Assembly (NCBI GenBank): GCA_031292555.1
Contig: JARLGV010000082.1
Location: 1 to 57,676 of the forward strand
Length of the DNA stretch: 57,676 bases
Source of the DNA: Fimbriimonas sp.
GTDB lineage: Bacteria > Armatimonadota > Fimbriimonadia > Fimbriimonadales > Fimbriimonadaceae
Direction of reading: 5' to 3'
This document shows, in pieces, positions 36,828 to 45,780 of this stretch (position 1 is the stretch's first letter; the number at the start of each line of letters is the position of its first letter). The position numbers and the translations under genes were made by a program. The notes under the pieces are model-generated. The model had not been told where the DNA came from. It worked only from the letters and a program-made list of their open reading frames with translations, and ran no database searches.

Positions 36828-39074
36828 ATGTTTCGAATACATGTTGCCGGTCTGGTCCTGATTTCGGTTGCCGCGCTGCTGCCGGGGGCTCGTGCCCAAA
36901 CGGGCAAGTGGGAGCCGATCGGGCTTTCCGGTGGCGGCGCGATGTACACACCGGCGATCAGCGGGGCGAATCCGAAGCGGATGATGCTCAACTGCGACAT
37001 GAGCGGCGTGTACGTGTCGCAAGACGGCGGGGACGACTGGCAGATGATCAACCATCTGCAGCTTCGGTCGAACACCCGATGCCGCCCGGCGTTCCACCCG
37101 ACCGATCCTCGGACGATCTATGCCGCAAACGGTTGGGCAGGCATGGCGGTCAGCCACGACGGGGGCGAGCACTGGAAGCCGGTCCCGAACCTGGAAGGAA
37201 ATCTGGTAGGGGACATCGCGATCGACGAGGGGAGACCTCAGAATATGATGACGGGAACGGAAGGTCATATCCTCCGCTCCCAAGATGAGGGGCAAACGTG
37301 GGCGGTGTGCAGCGGACCTACGGGGACCTACCTCTCCGCTCACTACGATCAGACGAGCCCGGTGACTAATAGAACCTGCTTCGTCGCGACCACGAAAGGC
37401 ATCTGGCGTTCGAATGACGGAGGATTCTCATGGGAGAAGCGCACGACCTACCTTCCGGAAGAGGCGATCCTCTCGTTCTCGGGCGGATCCGACCGCAAGT
37501 CCGGCCGAGTGGTCCTCTATTGCTCGGTGCCTAGCCACGAATCCAGTGGCCGGTTCACCGGCGGCGTCTATCGGTCATTCGACAAGGGCACGACGTGGCA
37601 GCCGGCAATGGGCGCCGGGATCAATACGGAGACAAAGGCATTCGATCCCTGGTCGATGGGCCCGATCGCCCAATACGCGCACGTCGTAACAACGGACGCC
37701 GATCCGAACAGGGTTTATGCGTGCAACTCCAACACCGGCGTTCCGCCACCTCATCATGCGACGGTCTTCCGGTCTGACGATGCCGGCGAAAGTTGGCATT
37801 CAGTGTTTCAGGCCGACCCTCGATTTCCCGGACTCAACGTGGCGAAGGACTACGTGGTCACAGTCGATGGGCAGTTCTACCAGGACGTTGCCGACATTGC
37901 GGTTTCCGGGTCGGACCCGGACCATATCGTGATGGTGAACGGCGGTTGCCTCTACGCGACTTCCAACGGCGGCAAGGACTGGACTTGCGGACACACCCGT
38001 CCGGCTCCGGAAACCGCCGGCGAAGGTCCGATGTGGTTCTGTACAGGCCTGGTCGTCACCTCTACCTGGAACTACTACGTTGACCCGCTCAGTCCCACCA
38101 TGCACTACATCTGCTACACCGACATCGGCTTCGCCCGATCGTTCGACCGCGGACGCTCTTGGTCGTGGTGGGCGCCGAAGGGGCGCGCACCATGGACTAA
38201 CACGTGCTATCAGTTGGCGTTCGATCCATCGGTGCGCGGTCGAATCTGGGGAGCGTTCTCGGAGATACACGATATCGGGAACGGGAACATCGTCTGGGGC
38301 TCCCATAGCGCCCACGGTAAAGGCGGGATCTGCGTCAGCGACGACCATGGCGCGACATGGAAGGTGAGTAATCAGGGCCTCCCGCTCGCTCCCGCAACGA
38401 GCGTCGTGGTCGACGCAAACAGTCCGGCAGAGCGGAGGATCCTCTATGCGGGGATGTTCGGCGAAGGTGTTTATCGCTCGGACAATGGTGGCTCGACGTG
38501 GATGGCGAAAAACGAGGGTCTGGGCTCGCCCACCAATCGTCGCGTCACCCGAGTGGTCATGGCGTTGGACGGCACCCTCTTCGCAACGATAAGCGCGAAC
38601 TTTAGCAACGGGAAGTTCCAGGACGACGGTGCAGGAATCTATCGGTCGATCGACCGGGGCGAGCATTGGCTGTGCATCAGCCGATCGCAGTCGTTCCTAT
38701 GGCCAAAAGACCTAAACGTCGATCCGCGCGACAGCCGCATCCTGTACGTCGGCGCGGCCGATGCACGGGCCGATCAGGCGGGACTCTGGCGAACGAAGGA
38801 CGGCGGCGCCCACTGGGCGCGGATACTGAAACAGGGCCCCGAGCACTTCGGCGCGTACCTCTCGCCGACCCATCCCGGCTGGATCTACGCCACTCTCACC
38901 GAGGGCGCCCCGAAGGAGGGCCTGTGGCTGAGCAAGGATGACGGCGAAACCTGGAAGCCGATATCAGGCTTACCATTCAGCAACGCCCAACGAGTCGCCT
39001 TCGACCCAACGAACACGGACGCAATCTACGTCACCACCTTCGGCGGCAGCGTCTGGCGCGGTCCAGCAGAATGA
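36828..39074 (+). CDS. Secreted sortilin/VPS10-like beta-propeller, possible GH74-like xyloglucanase
   Basis: A 748-residue exported protein. The signal peptide (V-A-G-L-V-L-I-S-V-A-A-L-L) ends near A-R-A-Q. Many Asp-box (BNR) motifs of the form S-x-D-x-G-x-x-W follow: S-Q-D-G-G-D-D-W, S-H-D-G-G-E-H-W, S-Q-D-E-G-Q-T-W, S-N-D-G-G-F-S-W, S-D-D-A-G-E-S-W, S-D-D-H-G-A-T-W and S-K-D-D-G-E-T-W. This repeat density over two propellers is typical of GH74 xyloglucanases and of sortilin-like proteins. I did not identify the catalytic Asp pair, so enzymatic activity is unproven. An in-frame ATG at 36798 is rejected because it lacks a signal. It may work with the DUF4038 and GH16 genes that follow. Confidence 0.75.
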   Translation: MFRIHVAGLVLISVAALLPGARAQTGKWEPIGLSGGGAMYTPAISGANPKRMMLNCDMSGVYVSQDGGDDWQMINHLQLRSNTRCRPAFHPTDPRTIYAANGWAGMAVSHDGGEHWKPVPNLEGNLVGDIAIDEGRPQNMMTGTEGHILRSQDEGQTWAVCSGPTGTYLSAHYDQTSPVTNRTCFVATTKGIWRSNDGGFSWEKRTTYLPEEAILSFSGGSDRKSGRVVLYCSVPSHESSGRFTGGVYRSFDKGTTWQPAMGAGINTETKAFDPWSMGPIAQYAHVVTTDADPNRVYACNSNTGVPPPHHATVFRSDDAGESWHSVFQADPRFPGLNVAKDYVVTVDGQFYQDVADIAVSGSDPDHIVMVNGGCLYATSNGGKDWTCGHTRPAPETAGEGPMWFCTGLVVTSTWNYYVDPLSPTMHYICYTDIGFARSFDRGRSWSWWAPKGRAPWTNTCYQLAFDPSVRGRIWGAFSEIHDIGNGNIVWGSHSAHGKGGICVSDDHGATWKVSNQGLPLAPATSVVVDANSPAERRILYAGMFGEGVYRSDNGGSTWMAKNEGLGSPTNRRVTRVVMALDGTLFATISANFSNGKFQDDGAGIYRSIDRGEHWLCISRSQSFLWPKDLNVDPRDSRILYVGAADARADQAGLWRTKDGGAHWARILKQGPEHFGAYLSPTHPGWIYATLTEGAPKEGLWLSKDDGETWKPISGLPFSNAQRVAFDPTNTDAIYVTTFGGSVWRGPAE

Positions 39075-39075
39075 A

Positions 39076-39268
39076 GGCGGGGGCTACGAGCGGGGGGCGG
39101 GGAGCGGGCCTCGGACAGGAGTAGTGGAGTGGTGGAGTAGTGGAGTAGTTGTGCATTCACCATGCCTCTCGCCCCACGACCCGCTAGTTCCGCCCCGCTC
39201 CCCTCGTTCAGAGCACCGTCCGACCGGCTCACCGCGCCCCTCGTCCCGCGAACCGCTCGTAGCCCCGC
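39076..39268. repeat. Long imperfect inverted repeat enclosing a GTGGAGTAG tandem
   Basis: GGCGGGGGCTACGAGCGG at 39076-39093 is matched, less one G, by CCGCTCGTAGCCCCGCC at 39252-39268. Between them, GTGGAG/GTAGTGGAG units repeat in tandem (39122-39150). The 20-mer at 39126-39145 recurs at 54684-54703. No coding frame fits the 39075-39385 gap, so this looks like a small non-coding repeat element. Confidence 0.5.
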
Positions 39269-39385
39269 CTCTTGCGCGATCTTATTACACGGCGTATTGT
39301 TGGAGTAGCCGGGAAATGAGATCACGAGGACCGTGCTGCCCATCTCGTTCGTCGGCGTCTTCCGGAGCGTTGGAGCCCAAATTCG

Positions 39386-40636
39386 ATGAAGGACAACCTA
39401 TATCCGATCAAGATCGGGCCGGAAAGCCGGCATGTTGTAGACCGAACGGGGAAACCGTTCCTCATCCAAGGCGAAGCGGCTTGGTCTTTGTTCACCGGCC
39501 TGACTCACCAAGCGGCCGCATACTATATCGAGAACCGGCGGGACAAGGGATTCAACACGCTCATCGTGAACCTGATCGAACACCAGTTCAAAGGCCCCGT
39601 CAACCGTTACGCTGAGGCGCCCTTTCTGACCGCCGGCGATTTCACGACCCCCAACGAGGATTACTTCAGGCGAGTCGATCGAGTCATCGAGATGGCGGAA
39701 AACGAAGGTATTCAAATTCTGCTGGCTCCGATCTACCTGGGATATCCGGGGACGAACGACGGATGGTATGCCGAAGCAATCCGTAACGGCCCAGCGAAGT
39801 GCCGGGAGTGGGGTCGCTACGTCGGCAAACGGTATGCCCTACGCGACAACATTGTTTGGCTTATGGGCGGCGATCGCAACCCAAACCAAGCACTGGAGTT
39901 GGTTAACGAAGTTGCCTACGGCATCCGGGATTTCGATGAGCGTCACCTTATGACGGGGCACACCTTGGAGGAGCACTCGCCGATCGTGGAGTACTCCGAC
40001 GGCGGCTGGATCGACCTCAACTGCACTTATACCTACGGGTCGGTGCAGAAGAAGTTAATGGACGACTATGCCCGGCGACCGCCGATTCCGTTCTTCCTGA
40101 TCGAGAGCGTCTACGAAGGCGAATGGAACGCGTCGGAGGTACAGATCCGGCGACAGGCCTATTGGTCAATCCTGTGCGGCGGGACAGGCCAGATCATGGG
40201 CAACCGACCGATTTGGCTGTTCGATCCCGGATGGCGCGAAGCAATGGAGAGCAAAGGCTCCAACGACATGATGCGTCTCGGCGCCCTGTTCCACTCTCGT
40301 CCTTGGCACGAGCTCGTGCCCGACGTCCGCCACGACGTTGTCCTCGACGGCCTCGGCGAGTTTCGGGGATTTGACTATCTTGCGGCCGCCAGAACCAGAG
40401 ACGGCTCCTGCCTAATCGCCTATATGCCGACCGCGCGTCAGTTCACCGTCGATCTGTCCAAGCTGAAGGGCCCGGACATCACCGCATGGTGGTACGAGCC
40501 CGGCACCGGGAACGCAACTTCCGGTGGTCAATTCGAAGCCAAGGGCACGGTCCCGTTCGTGCCGCCAAATCCCGGCGATTGGGTGATTGTGCTAGACGGC
40601 GGGTCCGGTCCGAGCACCGAACCGGGCCGAAGCTAG
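39386..40636 (+). CDS. DUF4038/apiosidase-like (GH140-type) glycosidase
   Basis: A 416-residue clan GH-A-like protein without a signal peptide, so cytoplasmic. W-L-M-G-G-D-R-N-P near 158-166 with Asp163, and F-F-L-I-E-S-V-Y-E near 236-244 with Glu240, match the catalytic Asp/Glu pair of DUF4038 enzymes, which include the apiosidases of GH140. Residues about 325-410 form a small beta-sandwich (D-I-T-A-W-W-Y-E-P-G-T-G) like the C-terminal Collagen_bind_2-type domain that follows DUF4038. It would release apiose or arabinose-like side chains from imported oligosaccharides. The last 4 bases overlap the convergent GH16 gene. Confidence 0.85.
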   Translation: MKDNLYPIKIGPESRHVVDRTGKPFLIQGEAAWSLFTGLTHQAAAYYIENRRDKGFNTLIVNLIEHQFKGPVNRYAEAPFLTAGDFTTPNEDYFRRVDRVIEMAENEGIQILLAPIYLGYPGTNDGWYAEAIRNGPAKCREWGRYVGKRYALRDNIVWLMGGDRNPNQALELVNEVAYGIRDFDERHLMTGHTLEEHSPIVEYSDGGWIDLNCTYTYGSVQKKLMDDYARRPPIPFFLIESVYEGEWNASEVQIRRQAYWSILCGGTGQIMGNRPIWLFDPGWREAMESKGSNDMMRLGALFHSRPWHELVPDVRHDVVLDGLGEFRGFDYLAAARTRDGSCLIAYMPTARQFTVDLSKLKGPDITAWWYEPGTGNATSGGQFEAKGTVPFVPPNPGDWVIVLDGGSGPSTEPGRS

Positions 40637-41499
40637 GTTCGTTTCTTCCAGGCCCTCAGGTAGGCGATCCGATAGACCGAAGGCAGGTCTGCTTCGTTAG
40701 GAAGCCCGAACCACTCGGGCATCGTTTCACTGTCGATATTCAGGCCAAGCGCTTGATGCCAGTGGGTGTTCGGGCCTTTGCGCACCAGCACCCCATCGTA
40801 ATAGAACTTGAGTTCCTGCGGGTCCCACTCGAAACCGTACACATGGAAGTCGTCGGTAAGCCGGGCCGGCGCCACGAAGGCGCTGCCGAACCCCCAGTGA
40901 TCCTTGTACTCGGGCGTGCGCCAGGAGTGGACGGTGATGTGCATCTTCCGCTCGAATCCAGGCGCGTTTCCGCCGATTTCAAAGATGTCGATCTCGTTGG
41001 CGTGTTCGCCGTCACCCCCGGTGAACCAGAAGGAACTGGATGCCGCCGAGTTCATCACCTTCGCCCGCATCTCGAAGTAGCCGTAGCAGGTTGTGGCGGT
41101 GCTCTTGATGGCAGCCGTAGTAAAGGTGTGATACCCTTGCCCCTTGGGCATCCCCGCCGGCTCCGCCTTACGGGCGTATAGTTCCAGAAACCCGTTATGA
41201 ACGACGCTATTCGCCGGATCAAACCAGCCGGGTTGCCGTCCCTGCCAATCTGGATTCGTGTACTTCCACTTGCGCAGGTCTAGTCCGCCCTCCCGGAACT
41301 CGTCTGTCATCGATTCGTACCGAACCCAACCTCCCACATCTGCCTGGTCGGACAGCGGGTACCGCTCGCTCGTACGTTTCACCGCTTCCGCCGGCATGTT
41401 TGGATGATAGTCCACCCACTTTGCCTTCTGGGCGTCGGTAAGTGGACCTTGCCCAGAGGCAATACTCACTGAATACAGAATCGTAAAGATTAGGTTCAT
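40633..41499 (-). CDS. GH16 beta-glucanase/agarase-like enzyme, secreted
   Basis: A 288-residue family 16 enzyme. E-I-D-I-F-E at 169-174 is the ExDxxE active-site motif with Glu169 as nucleophile and Glu174 as acid/base. The N-terminus M-N-L-I-F-T-I-L-Y-S-V-S-I-A-S-G is a signal peptide. W-K-Y-T-N-P-D-W near 78 and F-E-W-D-P-Q-E-L near 230 fit the jelly-roll strands. Subfamilies act on beta-glucans, agarose, porphyran or carrageenan; the sequence alone does not fix which. A longer in-frame extension to 41775 covers the GH16 leader and the next gene's start and is rejected. No clear box or ribosome site precedes the ATG. Confidence 0.9.
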   Translation of the reverse strand: MNLIFTILYSVSIASGQGPLTDAQKAKWVDYHPNMPAEAVKRTSERYPLSDQADVGGWVRYESMTDEFREGGLDLRKWKYTNPDWQGRQPGWFDPANSVVHNGFLELYARKAEPAGMPKGQGYHTFTTAAIKSTATTCYGYFEMRAKVMNSAASSSFWFTGGDGEHANEIDIFEIGGNAPGFERKMHITVHSWRTPEYKDHWGFGSAFVAPARLTDDFHVYGFEWDPQELKFYYDGVLVRKGPNTHWHQALGLNIDSETMPEWFGLPNEADLPSVYRIAYLRAWKKRT

Positions 41500-41570
41500 C
41501 CGATGTCCCCAAGTACCTATGATGGAGGGATGGGTTGGCGGTTCCCGGCAAATCCGAGTGCGCGTGAGCG

Positions 41571-41576
41571 TATGCT
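41571..41576 (+). promoter_or_regulatory. -10 box (TATGCT) of the zinc-ribbon gene
   Basis: TATGCT lies 6 bases before the GTG at 41583. Confidence 0.4.
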
Positions 41577-41582
41577 GCGGTA

Positions 41583-42095
41583 GTGGCATCCGACCATTGC
41601 TTGTGTACAAGCTGCCGTCGTGAGATCGAGTCAGGATGGGGATTTTGCCCCTATTGCGCAGCGGACAACCGCCGCCCGGAAGCCAGGCACCCGGTGCTCG
41701 ATCATGAGCATAAGTTTCAGATGGCTCAACCCCATTGCGTCGTCTGCGGTCATCTGTACAGCGAGCCATTCGCAATCGGAATGCGACCTCGGGTGCGATT
41801 GGGATGTGCGCTCATCGCGGTTACGCCTTTCCTTGTTCTTGCCGGCCTGATGGTGCCAACTTTGGCTTTCCTTATCCATGGGCCAGCCGGAACATGGGTT
41901 CGGAGCTGGTGGTCCATGACGATTCTGGGCGGGACGTATCAATCCGCCGAGCTTGACCTCGGAACTCTCGTGTCCATTGCCCTCGTCCTCGGCGGTAGCC
42001 TCGGTCTCTTCTACGGCATCGCCCTCCGGTTCAACCTGGACGTGGACTGGGCATTCCCATCTCGCTGGGGCTCAGGCGATTCGGACGAATTGTAG
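41583..42095 (+). CDS. Zinc-ribbon membrane protein, hypothetical
   Basis: A 170-residue protein starting with GTG. Three CxxC knuckles are visible: C8-x-x-C11, C22-x-x-C25 and C52-x-x-C55-G. The first two look like a double zinc ribbon and the third is a half motif. Two transmembrane segments follow: I-A-V-T-P-F-L-V-L-A-G-L-M-V near 78-98 and V-S-I-A-L-V-L-G-G-S-L-G-L-F near 128-145. The name and role are unknown; zinc-ribbon membrane proteins of this size often serve as small accessory or sensor subunits. Two hairpins follow the gene at 42114-42145 and 42192-42224. Confidence 0.65.
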   Translation: MASDHCLCTSCRREIESGWGFCPYCAADNRRPEARHPVLDHEHKFQMAQPHCVVCGHLYSEPFAIGMRPRVRLGCALIAVTPFLVLAGLMVPTLAFLIHGPAGTWVRSWWSMTILGGTYQSAELDLGTLVSIALVLGGSLGLFYGIALRFNLDVDWAFPSRWGSGDSDEL

Positions 42096-42113
42096 GCTCG
42101 ACTGGTCGCGCAA

Positions 42114-42145
42114 GCCGGCCCTCCAGCAAAGTCAGAGAGGCCGGC
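42114..42145 (+). terminator. GC-rich hairpin after the zinc-ribbon gene
   Basis: GCCGGCCCTC (42114-42123) pairs with GAGGCCGGC (42137-42145) with one bulged C. It lacks a T-run, so termination is only inferred. Confidence 0.4.
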
Positions 42146-42191
42146 ATTGGGTAGATACCGGCCACTCGCTCGCATAGGCCTGTCGCCGAAT

Positions 42192-42224
42192 GATCATCCG
42201 GCGACTCTGCATAGCCGGATGATC
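42192..42224 (-). terminator. Perfect 11-bp hairpin after the sugar ABC operon
   Basis: GATCATCCGGC (42192-42202) pairs exactly with GCCGGATGATC (42214-42224) around an 11-base loop, 14 bases beyond the stop of the binding protein gene. No T-run follows on the minus strand. Confidence 0.45.
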
Positions 42225-42238
42225 CCCGCTCCGTGCAC

Positions 42239-43228
42239 CTAATAGATCGAATCTGGGAAGTAGAAATCCTTCGCGTTGTCGGGGGTGATGAGGTCGAGGT
42301 CGATCATCACGTGGCGGGGGATGTATTTTTTGGCGTCGTCCTTTCCTGCGTGGAGTATGCCGGCGACCGTCTGGATTCCAAAGCCGATCATGGAGGGCGG
42401 GTAGGTGATGTCAGCCGGATACAGCGGGTCCTTGTCCATGACTCGCTTTACGATGTCCTTCATGCCTCCGCCACCCAGAATCCAGATGTTCTTGTCCCGG
42501 CCCGCCGCCTTCAGAGCGGTTTCCACGCCGAGCGCCATGTCGTCGTCGCTTGCCCAAATGGCATCGATCTTCGGATTGGACACGAGCATGTTCGCCATCA
42601 CCTTCTCGGCCTTCTCGCGATTCCACATGCCGCTGTCACGCGCAACGACCTGGATGCCCGGGTTGGCCTTGAAGACATCCATCGCTGCGTTGATTCGGTC
42701 GGTATTGACCGTGCTGGGAATGCCTTCGAGGATCGCGATTTTGCCTTGACCGTTGAGCTTCTTGACGATGTACTCCGCCGACTTGCGGCCGAACGCCTTG
42801 TTGTCGCCTTCGACGAACACGTCCGCGACTGGTTTCGTGAAACCGCGGTCCACGTTTACGATTAGGATGCCGGCGTTGTGGAGCTTCTCGGCGATCGGCG
42901 TAAGCGGCGCACTTTCGGTGGCAAGAATCACGAGTGCGTCGACACCCTGCGTCTGCATGTTTTCCAGGCCGCTAATCTGCTCGTTTGGCTCCTTCGCATC
43001 CTGAATCACCCAGTCGATATCGGGGTTATGCTTCGCCGCCTCTTGAGCCCAGTATTTGATCCCGGCCGTCCAGCCGTGATCTGCGGCGGGGATCGAGACC
43101 CCAACTTTAAACCTCTTGGCGGTCGTGCCCGGCCCGGTCGAAGGAGACGAGCCACCCGATTGGCATCCGGCCAGAACCAACACTCCGATGCCGGCGACGG
43201 CGCCGAATAACGCATTCCACTTAGTCAT
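42239..43228 (-). CDS. Sugar ABC transporter substrate-binding lipoprotein (CUT2/RbsB-like)
   Basis: A 329-residue type I periplasmic binding protein. V-L-V-L-A-G-C22 is a lipobox, so the mature protein is membrane-tethered outside the cell. F-K-V-G-V-S-I-P-A-A-D-H-G-W near 39-52 and the Asn/Asp-rich hinge strands match ribose/xylose/galactose-type binders. It delivers the sugar to the permease at 43221, whose gene end it overlaps by 8 bases. GAGGAAGGAAGG before the ATG is a strong ribosome site inside the operon. The sugar is not known; pentose or aldose is likeliest. Confidence 0.92.
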   Translation of the reverse strand: MTKWNALFGAVAGIGVLVLAGCQSGGSSPSTGPGTTAKRFKVGVSIPAADHGWTAGIKYWAQEAAKHNPDIDWVIQDAKEPNEQISGLENMQTQGVDALVILATESAPLTPIAEKLHNAGILIVNVDRGFTKPVADVFVEGDNKAFGRKSAEYIVKKLNGQGKIAILEGIPSTVNTDRINAAMDVFKANPGIQVVARDSGMWNREKAEKVMANMLVSNPKIDAIWASDDDMALGVETALKAAGRDKNIWILGGGGMKDIVKRVMDKDPLYPADITYPPSMIGFGIQTVAGILHAGKDDAKKYIPRHVMIDLDLITPDNAKDFYFPDSIY

Positions 43229-44219
43229 TTTCCTTCCTTCCTCTTTGAATCAGCACGGCGACCAGGATGACGATGCCCCTCACCAGTCCCTGCCAGTTTG
43301 TGTCGATGTGATACGCGGTAATCATATTCGAGATCAGGGTCAATAGCAGCACTCCGACCACGGTTCCCCATATCCTTCCCTTGCCGCCACGCAAACTCGT
43401 TCCGCCGATGACGACCGCGGCGATCGCGTCCAACTCGTAGTACAGACCCACCGAGCCGGTGCCAACCGAGTTCATTTTCGCCGCCACGAGCATCGCTCCC
43501 AGGCCCACTAGCGCCCCAAGAATCGTATAGACGGCGAGACGAACCATTTGAATGTTGATCGCGGAATACTCCGCCGCGCGCGGGTTCGCCCCCACCGCGA
43601 TCACGTAGCGGCCGAAGCGCGTGCGATTCAGCACGAAGCCGGCGCCCAGCGCAACCAAGATGAAGACGACAGCGCTCCAATAGAACAGGACCGGTCCACC
43701 CGAGGCGTCCTTTACGAACGGGATCGGAATGCCTCCGAAGCCGAAGTCCTGCAGGCTCGAAACCTGGGAGCGGATCTCTCCGCCGTCGCCGAGCACCAAA
43801 GCGATCGACCGAAATCCCGCGAGACCGCCCAAGGTCACTACGAACGCGGCGACCCGGCCGTACGCCACGACCAAGCCGTTGAACAAACCGGCCACCGCTC
43901 CGGCCAGAACCGAACCGATGGCCGCGCAGAGGATCGCCTGGTTGGCGCCCATCCCACCGGCGGCGAACTTGTTCGCCAGAAGGATCACGACGGCGCCGCA
44001 CATCGCGGTCATGCTCCCAACCGACAGGTCGATGCCTCCGGCGATGATCACGAGGGTCATGCCGATGGCGATCACGCCGACCGACGCGTCCTGGCTCACC
44101 AGATTCCGCAGATTCTCGACCTGCAGGAAGTTCCCTCCTCGCGTCACGACATTGACGATAAAGAGCAGCACCAACGCGAGGAGCGCTCCGTACTCGCTCA
44201 GCAGATTCGCTCGCTTCAA
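43221..44219 (-). CDS. Sugar ABC transporter permease (CUT2/RbsC-like)
   Basis: A 332-residue inner-membrane permease with about nine to ten transmembrane segments. I-I-A-G-G-I-D-L-S-V-G-S near 59-70 is the hallmark of the RbsC/XylH/MglC group, and V-G-A-N-P-R-A-A-E-Y near 206 and G-G-T-S-L-R-G-G-K-G-R-I-W near 274 are typical cytoplasmic loops. It forms the channel of the sugar importer. It overlaps the ATPase gene by 4 bases (ATGA, 44216-44219) and the binding-protein gene by 8, so the three are co-translated. Confidence 0.95.
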   Translation of the reverse strand: MKRANLLSEYGALLALVLLFIVNVVTRGGNFLQVENLRNLVSQDASVGVIAIGMTLVIIAGGIDLSVGSMTAMCGAVVILLANKFAAGGMGANQAILCAAIGSVLAGAVAGLFNGLVVAYGRVAAFVVTLGGLAGFRSIALVLGDGGEIRSQVSSLQDFGFGGIPIPFVKDASGGPVLFYWSAVVFILVALGAGFVLNRTRFGRYVIAVGANPRAAEYSAINIQMVRLAVYTILGALVGLGAMLVAAKMNSVGTGSVGLYYELDAIAAVVIGGTSLRGGKGRIWGTVVGVLLLTLISNMITAYHIDTNWQGLVRGIVILVAVLIQRGRKEND

Positions 44220-45685
44220 GCCGCCGCCACTCCGGCCGCCAGATGCATTACCGCCTCTTCGCTCATTTCATTCCCTCCAAGTTCCCCCACTACCCTGCCC
44301 TCGCGCATCACTACCGTTCGGTGACAGATTCCCAGAATCTCGGGAAGCTCCGACGAGATAACGATGCAGGCCATACCTTCCGCCGCAAGTCGCTGGATCA
44401 GCTTGTACATCTCGCGCTTTGCCCCAACATCCACGCCTCGCGTCGGCTCGTCCAAGATCAGGATCCTCGGCTTCGTTTCCAGCCATTTCGCGATCGCGAT
44501 CTTCTGCTGGTTCCCGCCGCTGATGCTCAGGACCTCCGAATGGAAATCGCCTGCGCGGATATCCAAGTCAGATCGCCAGGTTTCCGCCGAACTTGACTCC
44601 GCCTTCCGATTCAACACCACGTTGCCATAGGCACGGAGGTTGGCCATCGTGACGTTCTGAATCACATTCAAGCTCAGGTGAAGCCCCAGACCTTTCCGGT
44701 CCTCACTGACGTAGGCGATGCCTAGCTTCATCGCGTCCTTCTGGTTCCTAATCCGTTGTGGCCGACCATCGATGAGGATCTCTCCTCCGGACGCCGGGCG
44801 AGCCCCGACGATCGCTTCCGCAAGTTCGGTTCGGCCTGCACCCACCAGCCCGGCCAGTCCAAGGATCTCTCCTTGCCTGACGGCGAGGTTGGCGCCGCAA
44901 AAACCCCGGAGTTCCAGTGCCGGATCTCCCTCCGGTTGGGCCGTCTTCGGCGGGTAGAAGTCCTGGAGCGGCCGTCCGACCATGAGTCGGGCCAGCTCTG
45001 CCGGATTGGCTCCTCGGGCTTCGACGGTGGTCACCCAAGCTCCATCCCGCAGCACCGTGATACGGTCACAGATGGCGCAAACCTCGGCAAGCCGGTGTGA
45101 GATGTAGAGAACGGTCGTTCCGTGAGCCTTCAGTTTGGCGATCAGTTCGAAGAGCGATTCCGCCTCCGGTTCGCTCAGCACGGCGGTTGGCTCGTCCATG
45201 ATCAGCACGGAGGCATCCACCGCCACCGCTTTCGCGATCTCCACGAGCTGCTTTCCTGCAATGGAGAGGTTCGCAACTTTGTCCGATGCCGAGAAGGTCG
45301 CATGGACTTGCCGCAGGATCTTGTCCGTTTCCTCCACCATCCGGGTCCGAACCAGCAGACCCGCTTTAGTGACTTCGCGACCCAGGAACACGTTCTCCGC
45401 CACCGTGAGTTCGTCGACCAGGTTCAGTTCCTGGTGGATCATGGCGATCCCGTGGCGAAGCGCTTCTCGCACGCCTCCCAATGAAATCGGCGAATCGTCA
45501 AGCTCCATCGTGCCGGATGTCGGCCGCTGCACGCCGCCGAGAATCTTCATAAGCGTGCTCTTTCCGGCTCCGTTCTCGCCCACGATTCCGTGGACTTCGC
45601 CCCGCTCAAAAGACAAAGAGACGCCATCGAGAGCCCTGACCGCAGGGAACTCCATCACTATGTTGTGGACCTCGAGCTTCGGCAC
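44216..45685 (-). CDS. Sugar ABC transporter ATPase, double-NBD (CUT2/RbsA-like)
   Basis: A 489-residue protein with two ABC domains. The first half has G-E-N-G-A-G-K-S-T-L (Walker A) and L-S-I-A-G-K-Q as an altered signature; the second has G-L-V-G-A-G-R-T-E in place of a full Walker A and S-I-S-G-G-N-Q-Q as signature, the usual degenerate pattern of RbsA-type ATPases. It powers the importer. An ATG at 45766 is possible but the GTG at 45685, with TAGAAT seven bases upstream, gives a family-like N-terminus (P-K-L-E-V-H-N-I). It heads the operon and is divergent from the ThuA gene at 45781. Confidence 0.93.
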   Translation of the reverse strand: MPKLEVHNIVMEFPAVRALDGVSLSFERGEVHGIVGENGAGKSTLMKILGGVQRPTSGTMELDDSPISLGGVREALRHGIAMIHQELNLVDELTVAENVFLGREVTKAGLLVRTRMVEETDKILRQVHATFSASDKVANLSIAGKQLVEIAKAVAVDASVLIMDEPTAVLSEPEAESLFELIAKLKAHGTTVLYISHRLAEVCAICDRITVLRDGAWVTTVEARGANPAELARLMVGRPLQDFYPPKTAQPEGDPALELRGFCGANLAVRQGEILGLAGLVGAGRTELAEAIVGARPASGGEILIDGRPQRIRNQKDAMKLGIAYVSEDRKGLGLHLSLNVIQNVTMANLRAYGNVVLNRKAESSSAETWRSDLDIRAGDFHSEVLSISGGNQQKIAIAKWLETKPRILILDEPTRGVDVGAKREMYKLIQRLAAEGMACIVISSELPEILGICHRTVVMREGRVVGELGGNEMSEEAVMHLAAGVAAA

Positions 45686-45692
45686 GTGCAGT

Positions 45693-45698
45693 ATTCTA
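45693..45698 (-). promoter_or_regulatory. -10 box (TAGAAT) of the sugar ABC operon
   Basis: TAGAAT on the minus strand, 7 bases before the GTG at 45685. Confidence 0.5.
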
Positions 45699-45768
45699 AC
45701 CTGCCGTCCCCCGCCTGTGAATCCCGCCGCAGTCTCGCGGCTGATATTGGGATCACGATGGACCACGG

Positions 45769-45774
45769 TATTCT
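45769..45774 (+). promoter_or_regulatory. -10 box (TATTCT) of the ThuA gene
   Basis: TATTCT lies 6 bases before the ATG at 45781. Together with 45693-45698 it makes a 95-base divergent promoter region between importer and ThuA-Gfo genes. Confidence 0.45.
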
Positions 45775-45780
45775 GCGCGA

